DNA from: Prochlorococcus sp. AG-363-C02
Lineage (GTDB): Bacteria; Cyanobacteriota; Cyanobacteriia; PCC-6307; Cyanobiaceae
Assembly (NCBI GenBank): GCA_003278345.1
Contig: QCFH01000003.1
Location: forward strand, 36,400-100,399
Reading direction: 5' to 3'
Length of the DNA: 64,000 nucleotides
The notes under the pieces are model-generated. The model did no database searches. It had not been told where the DNA came from and was given only the letters and a program-made list of their open reading frames with translations. Made by a program: the position numbers and the translations under genes. Below, one piece after another: positions 50,186-60,348 of the stretch (position 1 is its first letter; the number at the start of each line of letters is the position of its first letter).

Positions 50186-50512
50186 TCAATCTTTTTTTAA
50201 TCTTTTTAAAAGTCTTTTTGATAAATCTGAACGATTCTCTCTTGAGTATTCTTTTATATTTAAATTTCGAGCCATTTCTCTTAAATCTTTTATGCTCATT
50301 GTTGAAAGCTTAAGCTCAGGAATGCTTTCCCATATATCATTATTCTTTTCAAGGCCCTCATTTTGACTCTTGTTCTTAAGTGTTAACATTAGCTCTGCAA
50401 TAGACTCAGGTATTATAACTATTAATATGGCTAGTAAACTATATAAACTTATTATGAATTTAGAAGGAGTATTTAAAGTGATCTCTTTGTTATCTTTGTT
50501 ATTTTTTTTCAT
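50186..50512 (-). CDS. membrane protein with C-terminal SAP/Rho-N-like domain, 108 aa
   Basis: A basic N-terminus, one membrane helix (about 17-37, FIISLYSLLAILIVIIPES), then a short linker and a C-terminal 35-residue helical motif (LSTMSIKDLREMARNLNIKE, ending LSKRLLKRLKKD) typical of SAP or Rho N-terminal domains, which bind nucleic acids. A membrane-tethered nucleic-acid-binding motif is unusual. Function unknown. Confidence 0.65.
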   Translation of the reverse strand: MKKNNKDNKEITLNTPSKFIISLYSLLAILIVIIPESIAELMLTLKNKSQNEGLEKNNDIWESIPELKLSTMSIKDLREMARNLNIKEYSRENRSDLSKRLLKRLKKD

Positions 50513-50555
50513 TAATATATGATTATTTTCATTGGTTTAGTTCTAATTATTTAAA

Positions 50556-50714
50556 TCAATAGCTTTGCATTCCCGGGGAAGAAGGCTCTTTCCATTGAAT
50601 CGATGGATTCATCTGATCTTGAGATGGCAAGAAATTAAATATTAATATAAATACTAACAATATGGTTCCAATAATTATTAAAACCATTGTTTTATCGTCA
50701 ATCTTTTCATCCAT
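50556..50714 (-). CDS. 52-aa single-helix membrane protein
   Basis: Minus strand, ATG at 50714-50712, TGA at 50558-50556. Starts MDEKIDDKTMVLIIIGTILL, one helix, then a polar tail with Pro and Gln (QWKEPSSPGMQSY). It lies 19 bases downstream of msrA on the same strand and may be cotranscribed. Family unknown. Confidence 0.55.
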   Translation of the reverse strand: MDEKIDDKTMVLIIIGTILLVFILIFNFLPSQDQMNPSIQWKEPSSPGMQSY

Positions 50715-50733
50715 CTGCTTGTCTTATAAGGGA

Positions 50734-51453
50734 TTAGTTTGTTATTGGAGAATTACTGCTTCTTAGAACACAATGAGTTTCCTTCCAATTGAAATTTTCC
50801 CAAATCTTAGGACCAAGTTTATAATTTGCACCATTAAAATTACTTAAGGAAATATTTGTAGGCATTGCCGAGCAATATGGCCTACTACCTGGTTTTGCTA
50901 AATATTGCTGATGATATTCTTCCGCATAAAAGAATCTAAAATCTGATTCTATTTGAGTTGTTATAGAGCTAAAACCATTTTGGCTTAGCAAAGACTGATA
51001 TTGTTCTTTGCTATTAGATGCTATATCCAGAATAGATTGATTCCGACTAAAAATTGCTGATCTGTATTGGCTACCAAAATCATTGCCTTGGCGGTTGCCT
51101 TGAGTAGGGTCATGACATTCCCAAAACATTTTTAAAAGATCACTTATATCAATTGAAGAAATATTCCATACAACTCTTACCACTTCTGCATGACCAGTTT
51201 GTCCTGTGCAAACTTCTTTGTAATTAGGATTATCAATTTTTCCGCCTGCGTATCCTACTGCTGTAGTTTTTACTCCTGGTAATTTCCAAAAACCTTTCTC
51301 CGCCCCCCAAAAGCAACCACATCCAAAATAGATTTCTTCTTCTTCGGAAGATGGATTAGTTCCTATATTAGATTGTAGAACATGATGCTTAAGATTCATT
51401 ATATCTATAGGACTTGATTTAGATAATTTAGGTTTTAACCAATTTGGTATCAT
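50734..51453 (-). CDS. msrA: peptide methionine sulfoxide reductase A
   Basis: The frame is open further upstream, but the ATG at 51453 is chosen because the extension would overlap the two-helix gene on the same strand. 239 residues. The catalytic Cys lies in GCFWGAEKGFWKLPGV, followed by GYAGGKIDNPNYKEVCTGQTGHAEVVRV, all typical of MsrA. It reduces the S epimer of methionine sulfoxide in oxidised proteins with thioredoxin as electron donor. Confidence 0.92.
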   Translation of the reverse strand: MIPNWLKPKLSKSSPIDIMNLKHHVLQSNIGTNPSSEEEEIYFGCGCFWGAEKGFWKLPGVKTTAVGYAGGKIDNPNYKEVCTGQTGHAEVVRVVWNISSIDISDLLKMFWECHDPTQGNRQGNDFGSQYRSAIFSRNQSILDIASNSKEQYQSLLSQNGFSSITTQIESDFRFFYAEEYHQQYLAKPGSRPYCSAMPTNISLSNFNGANYKLGPKIWENFNWKETHCVLRSSNSPITN

Positions 51454-51479
51454 TTCTTTTGAGATGTTTAGATTATTTT

Positions 51480-51725
51480 TTATGTTATAGGCTCTATTTG
51501 AATATGATTTAACAATGTAGTGACAAAGGCAAATAACAAGAAAGGAAGACTTAAGACTAGAATTAACCCTACACCAATCAAGGCAAAGATTGGCCTTGAT
51601 GCGCCCATAAGGCTTAGTCCGCCAGCAAGGCTTACAAAAATAACAGCCATCCAAGAAAGTACTTGAAGATAGATATCCCCAAAACTAAGATCACACCTGA
51701 CTGAGTACGTATTTGAAGTAGTCAT
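51480..51725 (-). CDS. two-helix membrane protein, 81 aa
   Basis: ATG start (MTTSNTYSVRCDLSFGDIYL). Two hydrophobic helices (about 21-42 and 46-70, LIGVGLILVLSLPFLLFAFV). Stop is 26 bases before the msrA start, so they are probably one transcript. Conserved hypothetical; no function known. Confidence 0.65.
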   Translation of the reverse strand: MTTSNTYSVRCDLSFGDIYLQVLSWMAVIFVSLAGGLSLMGASRPIFALIGVGLILVLSLPFLLFAFVTTLLNHIQIEPIT

Positions 51726-51817
51726 TTACTAGATTCATAGCCTTTTTAATAGATTAAAAGAATTTTTCTTAATTTCCTAATCTTATATATCTTTTAAATT
51801 ATTTCTTAAATAGAAGT

Positions 51818-53569
51818 CTATTCTTCTGCGTCAATGACTTCACTTGCTTTCTGTCGTTCCCATAGATTCTTGTAAATACCATTTATTTTTATAAGATTTT
51901 CATGGGTCCCTTCTTGGACCAGCTTGCCTTCATTTAAAACTAAGATTCTGTCGCAAGCAGCAGCTGCAGAAAGTTGATGACTTATCATTAGGATCGTTTT
52001 CTTTTCTTTACCTCTAATTGAGGAAAGTATCCCTGCAGCGGTTTTATTGTCAACACTTGCTAGAGCGTCATCAAGAACAATTATTGGTGAATCTATTAAC
52101 AAGGCTCGTCCAAGAGAAGTCCTTTGTCTTTGCCCTCCACTAAGTGTTATTCCCCTTTCTCCTACAAGCGTTTTTAATCCATCAGGAAAACCCTTTATGT
52201 CCTCATCAAGTTTGGCTTCTGACGCAGATTTCTTTACTGCTTGAATAGAGGCATTCGGTAAACCATATCTAATATTATTCTCTAGTGTATTGGTAAATAA
52301 ATATCCTTCTTGAGGAACTAAGGCAATATTCTTTCTAAGTTCTTTTAACTTTAGGTCTGTTATATCAATGTTATCAATAAATAATTGACCTTGAGGCACA
52401 TTAACCATACGCCCTAATGCCCTTGCTAGAGTCGTTTTTCCACATCCAACAGGTCCAACTATGGCAACTAGCTCTCCAGGATTGATTGTGAAATTAAGTT
52501 TATTTAATATCTTTTTCTGGCTACCTTTGTAATTTATACAGAGTTCTTTAGCTTCTAATCTACCATTGATTTTTGAATGCATTTCTCTACTATTATATTT
52601 ATCTTTTATAGTTGGAGTATTATTAAGTAATTCTTCTACTCTTTCTAGGCTTACTTGACCTAACTGAAATGTATTAAGAGTAAATCCTAAAAGTGCTGTT
52701 GGGAAAACTAATCTTTCAACATATAGTATCATGGCAATTAAACCACCAATTGTTAAATAATCCTTCTCAATTAAACCACTTCCAAGAGCAAGTATTAATA
52801 GCAGTGAAATAGATGAGATGCCTTGTAAAAGTGGAAACAAAGTACTTGCTGTCTTTGCGAGATTTATTGCAGCATTTTTGTAGTTTCCATTCAACTTTGA
52901 GAAAGCTTTTTCTTCAGCTTTTTCTTGCCCATAAATCTTTATTGCGCTAATCCCTGATAGATCTTCTTGAATTAATTCACTAAGACTAGATAATGCTTCT
53001 TGTTGGCGCCTTCTTTGATTAACCATCCTTCCCCCGAAAAGCCTTACTATACCTAGCATTAATGGATAAAGAGCAATTGAAGTAGCTGTAAGCCATGGAT
53101 TGATTGCAATCATTGCTGGAATAGTGAATGCATAGGCAAGAAAAGTATTTGTGAGGCTTAGGATTGCAAAACCAAGTAATCGTCTTATGTTCTCTATGTC
53201 ACTAGTGGCACGAGTTATTACCTCACCACTACCAGTCTCTTGTACCCATCCTGGATCTTGAGTAAGCATATGATTAAACAATTTTTGCCTTAGATCAACT
53301 TCTACTTTTCTACCAACTCCAAAAACAAGTTGTCTGGAACAAAGTCTTACTAAAGCCATGACACTTGCTAGTAAAACAATCCAAACTGACTGCTGAAGAA
53401 CAATAGTAAAAGTAAATCCTTCTTTTAATCCATCTATAATTCGACGCACTTCAAAGGGGATGGCAACGCTGAGAATATTTACTAATACCAAGCTTATTGC
53501 TCCCAACAACAATGTTCTCTTATGAGGTTTTAGATATCTCTTTATTAGATCAATTCTAAAACTTGCCAT
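51818..53569 (-). CDS. ABC-type exporter, fused permease and ATPase (MdlB/MsbA type)
   Basis: 583 residues, one half-transporter of a dimer. Six membrane helices (about 15-300), then the ATPase: Walker A GPVGCGKTT (about 372), Q-loop LVPQEGYLF, signature LSGGQRQRTSL, and Walker B IIVLDDALASVD. The fusion order and length fit lipid or peptide exporters of the MsbA/MdlB group. The substrate is unknown. Divergent from the DUF3288 gene. Confidence 0.88.
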   Translation of the reverse strand: MASFRIDLIKRYLKPHKRTLLLGAISLVLVNILSVAIPFEVRRIIDGLKEGFTFTIVLQQSVWIVLLASVMALVRLCSRQLVFGVGRKVEVDLRQKLFNHMLTQDPGWVQETGSGEVITRATSDIENIRRLLGFAILSLTNTFLAYAFTIPAMIAINPWLTATSIALYPLMLGIVRLFGGRMVNQRRRQQEALSSLSELIQEDLSGISAIKIYGQEKAEEKAFSKLNGNYKNAAINLAKTASTLFPLLQGISSISLLLILALGSGLIEKDYLTIGGLIAMILYVERLVFPTALLGFTLNTFQLGQVSLERVEELLNNTPTIKDKYNSREMHSKINGRLEAKELCINYKGSQKKILNKLNFTINPGELVAIVGPVGCGKTTLARALGRMVNVPQGQLFIDNIDITDLKLKELRKNIALVPQEGYLFTNTLENNIRYGLPNASIQAVKKSASEAKLDEDIKGFPDGLKTLVGERGITLSGGQRQRTSLGRALLIDSPIIVLDDALASVDNKTAAGILSSIRGKEKKTILMISHQLSAAAACDRILVLNEGKLVQEGTHENLIKINGIYKNLWERQKASEVIDAEE

Positions 53570-53653
53570 GAATTCATTAGTATGGTTATTAATTTAGATT
53601 GGAATCAGGAAAAAAGTGATTAAATTTCTTACAAAATATCGGGATTCAAATTA

Positions 53654-53959
53654 ATGGAAGATCAAAATCATCCTTTGTATTTAGTGGATAGAGACCATGT
53701 CAACCGCTTGTTAGCCAAAGAAACCCCTGGTGAGAAGGATTTAATCGATATAGCAAGATTACTTATTAGATATGAAGGCTTTCCGGGCGCAAATGATATT
53801 AAGATGGATATGCTAAAAACTTTGAAGTTTTGGGGTATATCAAAAGAGGAGCTAAATAGTAGAACTAAAAAAATATGGCGGGCAGGATTTAGGCCTGGAA
53901 ATGATTCTGAAGAAATTGTTGGCTCTGGTTTTGATACATCAGATAATAATGAGAGCTAA
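53654..53959 (+). CDS. DUF3288-like protein, 101 aa
   Basis: HPLYLVDRDHVNRLLAKE, then DIARLLIRYEGFPGANDIKM and LKFWGISKEELNSRTKKIW match DUF3288 of cyanobacteria. The last 20 residues are acidic and likely disordered. Helical, soluble. Function unknown. It precedes trpD by about 130 bases with a hairpin in between. Confidence 0.8.
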   Translation: MEDQNHPLYLVDRDHVNRLLAKETPGEKDLIDIARLLIRYEGFPGANDIKMDMLKTLKFWGISKEELNSRTKKIWRAGFRPGNDSEEIVGSGFDTSDNNES

Positions 53960-54036
53960 TAGAAGGTTTTTTTATCACATTTATCTATCGCCAAGTGATG
54001 ATTTTCAGGTGATATTGTAAGTGTTAATCGTTGTTT

Positions 54037-54065
54037 GCCCGGAGTGCAAATTAAAGCATCCGGGC
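54037..54065 (+). terminator. GC-rich hairpin before trpD
   Basis: GCCCGG (54037-54042) pairs with CCGGGC (54060-54065), followed by TTTGTT, 25 bases upstream of the trpD start. It may end the transcript of the DUF3288 gene or act as an attenuator in the trpD leader. No leader peptide with Trp codons was found. Confidence 0.5.
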
Positions 54066-54089
54066 TTTGTTCTGAGTTGAGCACTGCTT

Positions 54090-55115
54090 ATGTCTATTAT
54101 CTCTTGGCCAAAGCTTCTTGAAAAACTTTTGGAGGCTAATGATCTTTCATCGCTTGAATCAAAAGCTCTTATGAGTGCTTGGCTTGATAATGAGCTCCTT
54201 CCAGTTCAAACAGGAGCATTTTTGGCAGCTTTAAGAGCTAAAGGCCTTACAGGTGTAGAACTTTCAAATATGGCTGAAGTTTTAAGAGAAGCCTGTTCCT
54301 TTTCTTATGAAGGAGATAAATCCTTTTTGGTCGATACTTGTGGAACTGGTGGCGATGGTGCAGATACTTTTAATATTTCAACGGCAGTAGCATTTGTCTC
54401 GGCTTCCTGTGGAGTTAATATTGCTAAGCATGGAAATCGAAGCGCAAGTGGCAAAGTTGGATCCGCAGATGTTCTTGAAGGATTAGGACTTAAATTAGAT
54501 GCTCCTCTTGAAGAAGTTTCTAAAGCTTTAGAAAGAGTCCAAATTTCGTTTTTATTTGCACCTGTTTGGCACTCTTCATTGGCTGGCTTGGCTCCTTTAA
54601 GAAAAAAACTAGGTGTTAGAACAGTCTTTAATCTTTTAGGTCCATTAGTTAATCCGTTTAGACCACAAGCTCAAGTTTTAGGAGTTGCAAAGGCTGAATT
54701 GTTAGATCCAATGGCAGAGGCTTTAAAAAATTTAGGATTAGAGAGAGCAATAGTTGTTTATGGAGCAGGTGGTTTGGATGAGGCTTCTTTGGAGGGGGTA
54801 AATGAAGTGAGGTTTGTTGAAAATGGTCAGATAAGACCTGATTTTATTGATGTAAGAGATTTAGCTCTAACACAAACTTCTAATGAAGAGATTAAAGGAG
54901 GTGATCTTTCGACAAATATAGATATTCTTAGATCTTTATTAAATGGTAAAGCGACAAGACCACAGAAGGAAGTGGTTGCTTTAAATACTGCCTTGGTATT
55001 TTGGGCCTCTGGTAAAGAAATGGATTTGAGTAAGGGAATAAAAATCGCATTAGATGCTTTGGAGGGGAATAAGCCTTGGGAAAAATTTGATGAACTAAAA
55101 AGATTTTTAGAGTAA
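54090..55115 (+). CDS. trpD: anthranilate phosphoribosyltransferase
   Basis: 341 residues, normal length. It transfers phosphoribose from PRPP to anthranilate, step two of tryptophan synthesis. The PRPP/metal loop [17 protein letters not shown] (about 85) and the [19 protein letters not shown] stretch are clear. trpD stands alone, without other trp genes, as usual in cyanobacteria. Followed by carA after 37 bases. Confidence 0.95.
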   Translation: MSIISWPKLLEKLLEANDLSSLESKALMSAWLDNELLPVQTGAFLAALRAKGLTGVELSNMAEVLREACSFSYEGDKSFLVDTCGTGGDGADTFNISTAVAFVSASCGVNIAKHGNRSASGKVGSADVLEGLGLKLDAPLEEVSKALERVQISFLFAPVWHSSLAGLAPLRKKLGVRTVFNLLGPLVNPFRPQAQVLGVAKAELLDPMAEALKNLGLERAIVVYGAGGLDEASLEGVNEVRFVENGQIRPDFIDVRDLALTQTSNEEIKGGDLSTNIDILRSLLNGKATRPQKEVVALNTALVFWASGKEMDLSKGIKIALDALEGNKPWEKFDELKRFLE

Positions 55116-55152
55116 AAATATAAACATCACAGGATTTTATTTAATTTTTTAT

Positions 55153-56310
55153 ATGCTGAACACTTTTCAAAAAGAACCTGCATTTTTAGTTTTGTCAGAT
55201 GGCACTTTAATTGAAGGAAAGGCCTTTGGATTCAGAGGGACTGTATTCGGAGAATTGGTTTTTAATACAGGAATTACGGGTTATGAAGAGGTATTAACAG
55301 ACCCAAGTTACTTTGGCCAATTAATAACATTTACATATCCAGAATTAGGAAACACAGGAGTAAATTTTGAGGATCAAGAGTCAGATTCTCCTTGTGTAAA
55401 AGGAGTTATAGCAAGAAGATTTTCAGCCAAAGGATGTAATTGGAGGTCAAAGAAAACTTTTGAAAATTGGCTTAAGGATGAGCAAGTTGTCGGAATATAT
55501 GATGTAGATACACGAGCTCTGGTTCGTCTTATAAGAAGCAGTGGAACTATGAATGCTGCTATATCTTCTGATGGAAAAAATTCACCATCAATTTTACTTG
55601 AGAAGATTAGCAAACAGCCTTCAATGTCTGGACTAGACCTAACAGGAGAAGTAACAACTAAAAAAACATATAAGTGGAGTTTAAGTACTGCTGTTGAATT
55701 TGATAAAAGATTAAGAAAGCATCAAAAGGATCCCTTTAAAGTTGTTGCAATTGATTTTGGTATCAAACGATCAATTCTTAACCGATTGGCTTCACATGGC
55801 TGTGAAGTTCAAGTTTTGCCAGCAACTGCAAATTTTTCAGATGTCATGAAGTTTGCACCTGAAGGCGTTTTCTTATCAAATGGTCCAGGAGACCCTTCGG
55901 CAGTAAAAAAAGGCATATCTTTGGCTCAGAAATTAATAAAAGAGAAAGATCTACCTATGTTTGGAATTTGTCTTGGACATCAAATTTTAGGTTTGGCTCT
56001 AGGATGCAAAACTTTTAAGCTCCCTTACGGTCATAGAGGCTTAAACCATCCTTGTGGTAAAGATGGCAGGATTGAAATTACAAGCCAAAACCATGGATTT
56101 GCTCTTGAAGCCTCATCAGTTGATCCAACGATTATTGATATAACTCATTTGAATCTTAATGATGGAACTGTTGCTGGTATAGCAATGTGTAACAGGCCAG
56201 TTTTCGGAATTCAATATCATCCAGAAGCCAGTCCAGGCCCGCATGATGCCGATCATCATTTTGCCCGTTTTATTGAACTGATGTTAGAAAGACGTTTAAA
56301 CGTGGTTTAG
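55153..56310 (+). CDS. carA: carbamoyl-phosphate synthase, small (glutaminase) subunit
   Basis: 385 residues. The N-terminal domain ([40 protein letters not shown]) is followed by a class I glutaminase domain with the nucleophile Cys273 in [14 protein letters not shown] and the [11 protein letters not shown]is/Glu pair. It feeds ammonia from glutamine to CarB for pyrimidine and arginine synthesis. Close to trpD on the same strand. Confidence 0.96.
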   Translation: MLNTFQKEPAFLVLSDGTLIEGKAFGFRGTVFGELVFNTGITGYEEVLTDPSYFGQLITFTYPELGNTGVNFEDQESDSPCVKGVIARRFSAKGCNWRSKKTFENWLKDEQVVGIYDVDTRALVRLIRSSGTMNAAISSDGKNSPSILLEKISKQPSMSGLDLTGEVTTKKTYKWSLSTAVEFDKRLRKHQKDPFKVVAIDFGIKRSILNRLASHGCEVQVLPATANFSDVMKFAPEGVFLSNGPGDPSAVKKGISLAQKLIKEKDLPMFGICLGHQILGLALGCKTFKLPYGHRGLNHPCGKDGRIEITSQNHGFALEASSVDPTIIDITHLNLNDGTVAGIAMCNRPVFGIQYHPEASPGPHDADHHFARFIELMLERRLNVV

Positions 56311-56380
56311 TTTCTTATTGATCACTAAACTTCTTTTGTGAAGCATTAGGGGGGTTAGTCCCATAGAAGATTTACAAAGA

Positions 56381-56728
56381 TTGACCGTTTCATTAAGAGG
56401 CGGTTTTGAAAAGAAAAAAGGTTGTTTGGTTTTTTATTTCACAGGACAACTAGATGCCTATTCGGAAAAGCAGTTTACAGATTTTCTGGATAAGTCTTTT
56501 AGCTCCAATAAATTGCCAATAGTTCTTGATCTGACAAAAATAGATTTTATTGATTCATCTGGCTTGGGTGCAATTGTTCACTCCGCGAAACAATGTAGAA
56601 AATCTAAAAGATCTTTTGTTGTTGTTGGAAATGCAAGAGTTATTCAAACAATTAAACTTGTTCGACTTGAGGAGTTTTTGAAGGTTTCATCGGATTTGAA
56701 TACTGCAATAAATCAAATTGCAGCTTGA
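56381..56728 (+). CDS. STAS-domain anti-sigma factor antagonist
   Basis: 115 residues, TTG start. STAS fold with LDLTKIDFIDSSGLGAIVHS, where the serine of DSSGLG (about residue 63) is the phosphorylation site of SpoIIAA-like antagonists. It probably frees a partner from an anti-sigma kinase; the partner is not linked. Its stop overlaps the mrnC start (TTGA), so the two are translationally coupled. Confidence 0.85.
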   Translation: MTVSLRGGFEKKKGCLVFYFTGQLDAYSEKQFTDFLDKSFSSNKLPIVLDLTKIDFIDSSGLGAIVHSAKQCRKSKRSFVVVGNARVIQTIKLVRLEEFLKVSSDLNTAINQIAA

Positions 56729-57135
56729 CTAACTGGATCAATTCTTTAAAGCCTTCAGGGTGCCCTGACGACCTTGGACCACTTCAGTTGGCGTGGTTGG
56801 GTGATTCTGTTTGGGAATTACATCAACGATTACGTTTTAGTAAAACCCCTGCTAAAACTAAAGATCTTCATCTTTCAGTTGTTTCCCAAGTAAAGGCAGA
56901 AGCTCAGGCTTTAGCGCTTGAAAATATAGAAATTTATCTAACTGAAAGCGAGAAAAGTTTTGTTAGAAAGGGACGTAATCGCGTAGGGCGTGGTTATAGG
57001 AAGGTAAATATTGCTATTTATGGAAAAGCAACTGGATTCGAAACACTTATTGGGTGGTTATTTTTAAAGAATCCAAATCGCCTTGCTCAACTACTGGATC
57101 GATTGGAGAAAATCGAATCTGATAGATCTGAATAA
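56725..57135 (+). CDS. mrnC: Mini-ribonuclease 3
   Basis: 136 residues, TTG start overlapping the STAS stop by four bases. A single RNase III-like domain without dsRNA-binding part: LQLAWLGDSVWELHQRLRFS with the catalytic Asp, and RKGRNRVGRGYRKVNIAIYG. Mini-III trims 23S rRNA ends. It lies in a run with the rRNA methyltransferase RlmB that follows 8 bases later, giving an rRNA maturation pair. Confidence 0.88.
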   Translation: MTNWINSLKPSGCPDDLGPLQLAWLGDSVWELHQRLRFSKTPAKTKDLHLSVVSQVKAEAQALALENIEIYLTESEKSFVRKGRNRVGRGYRKVNIAIYGKATGFETLIGWLFLKNPNRLAQLLDRLEKIESDRSE

Positions 57136-57143
57136 TTAAACAA

Positions 57144-58394
57144 ATGAGTTCTAATGATCGGCGCAACAGAAAATTTTCTCAGGAAGTGTCTTCTGGAAAT
57201 CGAAGAAGTCAAAGGAGAGATGCTTCATCTTTTCGATGGAAAAAAGATAATTCAGACAAATCAGAAAAAAGAGACTTTAAAAAATCTTCTCCGTATGAAG
57301 AAAATTCTGATAGAAGGTTTGAATCTAAACAAGGGTTCAAAAGTAAAAGGAATTCTATAAGGCTAAGAAAAAATACCAGTAATTCAGTCAATTCAAGATC
57401 AGGATGGCGAAATTCAAAACAGGAAGAATTTTCTTCTTCAAAACGTCAAAACAAAGTAGAGGAGGGAGGACGGATTTTTCGTGAAGTTAAATCTAACGAA
57501 ATCAAAAATTTAAATAACAATGCTAAACATCAGGAGACTAAAGGTAAAGTTGTTAATGAGAATGAATCAAATGATATTTTTTGGGGTAGACATTCTTCTC
57601 AAGCAATACTTGAATCTACTAGGCCAATTCATAGGATTTGGTGTACATCAGAAATAAGAAGCTCTCCTCGCTTCCTTCAACTTATAAAAGATGCTAAATC
57701 TCTAGGAGTACTTGTTGAAGAAGTTTCTTGGGCAAGATTGGCACATGTGACAAGAGGAGCTGTACATCAAGGAATAGCTATACAAACAGCAGCGGCAGAA
57801 ACTTTTGATTTAGAGACTTTAATTGAAGGATGTAAAAGTATTGGAGAATTACCGGTTTTAATAGCCTTGGATGGTCTTACTGATCCGCATAATTTAGGCG
57901 CAATAGTACGATCTGCAGAAGCCTTAGGTGCTCATGGCATAGTCCTTCCTCAAAGAAGAAGTGCGGGATTGACTGGTTCTGTTGCAAAAGTAGCAGCGGG
58001 AGCTTTAGAACATTTGCCTGTTGCTAGGGTGATTAACTTGAATAGAGCTTTAGAAAAATTGAAACAGTCCGGTTATACAATCGTCGGGCTAGCAGGAGAA
58101 GGTGATAAAACAATAAATGAATTTCCTTTTGAAGGTCCTATAGTCTTAGTCATAGGGTCTGAAGGAAAAGGATTATCTTTGTTAACCAGAAGACATTGTG
58201 ATGTTCTTTTAAGAATCCCTTTAAGAGGACTTACCTCTAGTTTAAATGCTTCAGTTGCCACTTCGATTTTTTTATATGAGATTGCCAATCAAGGCTGGAT
58301 GAAAGACTTATCCGGTCAGGCTCCTTCTCCAAAGATTGCAAGAGCTAAATTGATTACTAGGCCTTTAGATGAAAATAAAAGCAGTTCTTCTTAA
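57144..58394 (+). CDS. rlmB: 23S rRNA 2'-O-methyltransferase, TrmH/RlmB type
   Basis: 416 residues. The first 140 are a low-complexity Arg, Lys, Ser and Asn-rich extension (SSNDRRNRKFSQEVSSGNRR type), then a SpoU/SPOUT domain: HNLGAIVRSAEALGAHGIVL and LVIGSEGKGLSLLTRRHCDV, RIPLRGLTSSLNASVATSIF. The end motif forms the knotted AdoMet site. RlmB methylates G2251 of 23S rRNA in E. coli. The long basic extension is common in cyanobacterial homologues and may bind RNA. ORFs inside the extension are shadows. Confidence 0.88.
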   Translation: MSSNDRRNRKFSQEVSSGNRRSQRRDASSFRWKKDNSDKSEKRDFKKSSPYEENSDRRFESKQGFKSKRNSIRLRKNTSNSVNSRSGWRNSKQEEFSSSKRQNKVEEGGRIFREVKSNEIKNLNNNAKHQETKGKVVNENESNDIFWGRHSSQAILESTRPIHRIWCTSEIRSSPRFLQLIKDAKSLGVLVEEVSWARLAHVTRGAVHQGIAIQTAAAETFDLETLIEGCKSIGELPVLIALDGLTDPHNLGAIVRSAEALGAHGIVLPQRRSAGLTGSVAKVAAGALEHLPVARVINLNRALEKLKQSGYTIVGLAGEGDKTINEFPFEGPIVLVIGSEGKGLSLLTRRHCDVLLRIPLRGLTSSLNASVATSIFLYEIANQGWMKDLSGQAPSPKIARAKLITRPLDENKSSSS

Positions 58395-58418
58395 TTATTT
58401 GTAAATAGAATAAAAAAA

Positions 58419-58446
58419 AACCATTTTTTAAAACACAAAAATGGTT
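58419..58446. terminator. AT-rich inverted repeat after rlmB
   Basis: AACCATTTTT (58419-58428) pairs with AAAAATGGTT (58437-58446) around an 8-base loop, 25 bases after the stop at 58394. There is no T-run right after, so termination is only likely. Confidence 0.5.
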
Positions 58447-58534
58447 GATTGAACATTTAAAAAAAATAAATCAGTTTTTTACTTAGTTTTTTTAAAATTA
58501 AGTACTAATATTATGAAAGATCATTCTTCAACAC

Positions 58535-58765
58535 ATGGGCCCAATTAGGGCGATTCGCAGTTTAGGTAATCGGTTAGGTTTTGCCTGGTGGGCTAAAATC
58601 GAAACCAATAATCCTAATGCCATTTATTGGTTTGGCCCCTTCTTAACCAAAAAAAGTCTTAAGTATAAAGTCTCGGTCTTTGTTCAAGATTTGTCTGAAG
58701 AAGGTATCGGATCAGTAGATCAAAGCATTATTCGTTGTAGAAAAGTGGAGCCATTAACATCATAA
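58535..58765 (+). CDS. DUF1816-like protein, 76 aa
   Basis: WWAKIETNNPNAIYWFGPFL, then KKSLKYKVSVFVQDLSEEGI and a SIIRCRKVEPLT end follow the DUF1816 pattern, a small beta-rich cyanobacterial family related to the CpcD-like linker fold. Starts MGPIRAIRSLGNRLGF. Function unknown. Same strand as gatA, 52 bases upstream. Confidence 0.78.
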   Translation: MGPIRAIRSLGNRLGFAWWAKIETNNPNAIYWFGPFLTKKSLKYKVSVFVQDLSEEGIGSVDQSIIRCRKVEPLTS

Positions 58766-58817
58766 TTTTTTCGTTATCTATTGCGATAGATTCTTTAAAT
58801 AGCACACAGAATAAATA

Positions 58818-60281
58818 ATGACCATTTCTGAATGGCGCCAGAAACTCAAGAAGGGAGAAGTATCTTCTCTTGAATTAGTTGATGAATATATATCCAGAAT
58901 AAAGTCCATAGATAAATTACTTCATTCCTACTTATATATTAATTATGAAAAAGCCAAGTCTATGGCTAAAAGTATAGATGAGGCCAGGTCGGCTGGAAAC
59001 GAACTTCCCCCTTTGGCAGGAGTTCCTTTTGCGATAAAAGATAATCTTTGTACAAAGGACATAACTACTACTTGCTCAAGTAAAATGCTAGAGACGTTTG
59101 TCCCACCCTACGAATCAACTGTTACAGAAAAACTTTGGAATGCAGGAGGAGTATTAATTGGAAAAACTAATTTAGATGAATTTGCTATGGGGAGTTCAAC
59201 TGAGACATCAGCTTTTGGTGCTACATCTAATCCATGGGATTTAACAAGAGTACCTGGAGGAAGTTCAGGAGGTAGTGCAGCTGCGGTTGCATCGGATTTA
59301 TGTATGGCTTCTTTGGGTTCAGATACTGGTGGTTCAATAAGACAGCCTGCTTCATTTTGTGGTGTAGTTGGATTAAAGCCTACTTATGGTCGTGTTAGCC
59401 GATGGGGTTTAATTGCTTTTGCTAGTTCATTGGACCAGGTTGGACCTTTTACTAATAATGTTGCTGATGCTGCAGAGGTTTTACAAGTTATCGCTGGTCA
59501 TGATCCAAAGGATTCAACTTGCTTAAAAGTGCCTGTACCAAATTATTCGAAAAACTTATCAGTTTCTATTTCTGGACTTCGTATAGGTTTAATTAAAGAG
59601 TGCTTTGAGCAGAATGGTTTGAATTCAGAAGTAAAGCAATCTACTCTTAAAGCCGCAGATACTCTTCAATCATTGGGTGCAGAATTAGTGGAAGTTTCTT
59701 GTCCAAGATTTACGGATGGGATATCTACTTATTATGTAATTGCTCCATCAGAAGCCTCCGCAAATTTGGCAAGATATGACGGAGTAAAATATGGGTATAG
59801 GTCAAAGGATGCAGTCAATTTGTTTGATATGACTACTCTTAGTAGAGCAGAAGGGTTTGGAAGTGAGGTACAAAGAAGAATTCTTATAGGCACTTACGCA
59901 TTGTCAGCAGGCTATGTAGATGCTTACTATAAAAAAGCCCAGCAAGTTAGAACTCTAATTAGGGAAGATTTCAAGAAGGCCTTTGAGTCTGCTGATGTTC
60001 TTTTAACTCCGACCTCTCCTACTACAGCATTTAAAGCAGGATCTCATAAGGATGATCCTTTGCAGATGTACTTGTCAGATTTGCTTACCATACCAGCCAA
60101 CTTGGCTGGTTTACCTTCCATTAGTCTTCCTTGTGGGTTTGATAAAGCAGGATTGCCTATTGGACTCCAATTGATAGCAAATGTTTTAGATGAGCCACGT
60201 TTATTGCAAGTAGCGTTTCAATACGAACAAAATGCAAAAGTAATGGAGAGTGCGCCAAAGATGCATTTCAACGTTGATTGA
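58818..60281 (+). CDS. gatA: Glu-tRNA(Gln)/Asp-tRNA(Asn) amidotransferase subunit A
   Basis: 487 residues, normal length. Amidase signature family with the Ser-cisSer-Lys triad: Lys74 in [10 protein letters not shown], Ser149 in [13 protein letters not shown], and Ser173 (nucleophile) in [14 protein letters not shown]. With GatB and GatC it converts mischarged Glu-tRNA(Gln) to Gln-tRNA(Gln), which cyanobacteria need. Between DUF1816 and dnaE on the same strand; gatB and gatC are elsewhere. Confidence 0.96.
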   Translation: MTISEWRQKLKKGEVSSLELVDEYISRIKSIDKLLHSYLYINYEKAKSMAKSIDEARSAGNELPPLAGVPFAIKDNLCTKDITTTCSSKMLETFVPPYESTVTEKLWNAGGVLIGKTNLDEFAMGSSTETSAFGATSNPWDLTRVPGGSSGGSAAAVASDLCMASLGSDTGGSIRQPASFCGVVGLKPTYGRVSRWGLIAFASSLDQVGPFTNNVADAAEVLQVIAGHDPKDSTCLKVPVPNYSKNLSVSISGLRIGLIKECFEQNGLNSEVKQSTLKAADTLQSLGAELVEVSCPRFTDGISTYYVIAPSEASANLARYDGVKYGYRSKDAVNLFDMTTLSRAEGFGSEVQRRILIGTYALSAGYVDAYYKKAQQVRTLIREDFKKAFESADVLLTPTSPTTAFKAGSHKDDPLQMYLSDLLTIPANLAGLPSISLPCGFDKAGLPIGLQLIANVLDEPRLLQVAFQYEQNAKVMESAPKMHFNVD

Positions 60282-60348
60282 TACACTGTATGTAGTGTTT
60301 AGGCTGTATTTCTACGCTCTATATTGAGTTTGGGGCTAGAATGATGGC

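Noticed and set aside
50734..51654. Longer 306-residue reading of msrA
   Set aside because: The extra N-terminus is Cys-rich, is unlike MsrA, and overlaps the well-formed 81-aa gene at 51480-51725 on the same strand.
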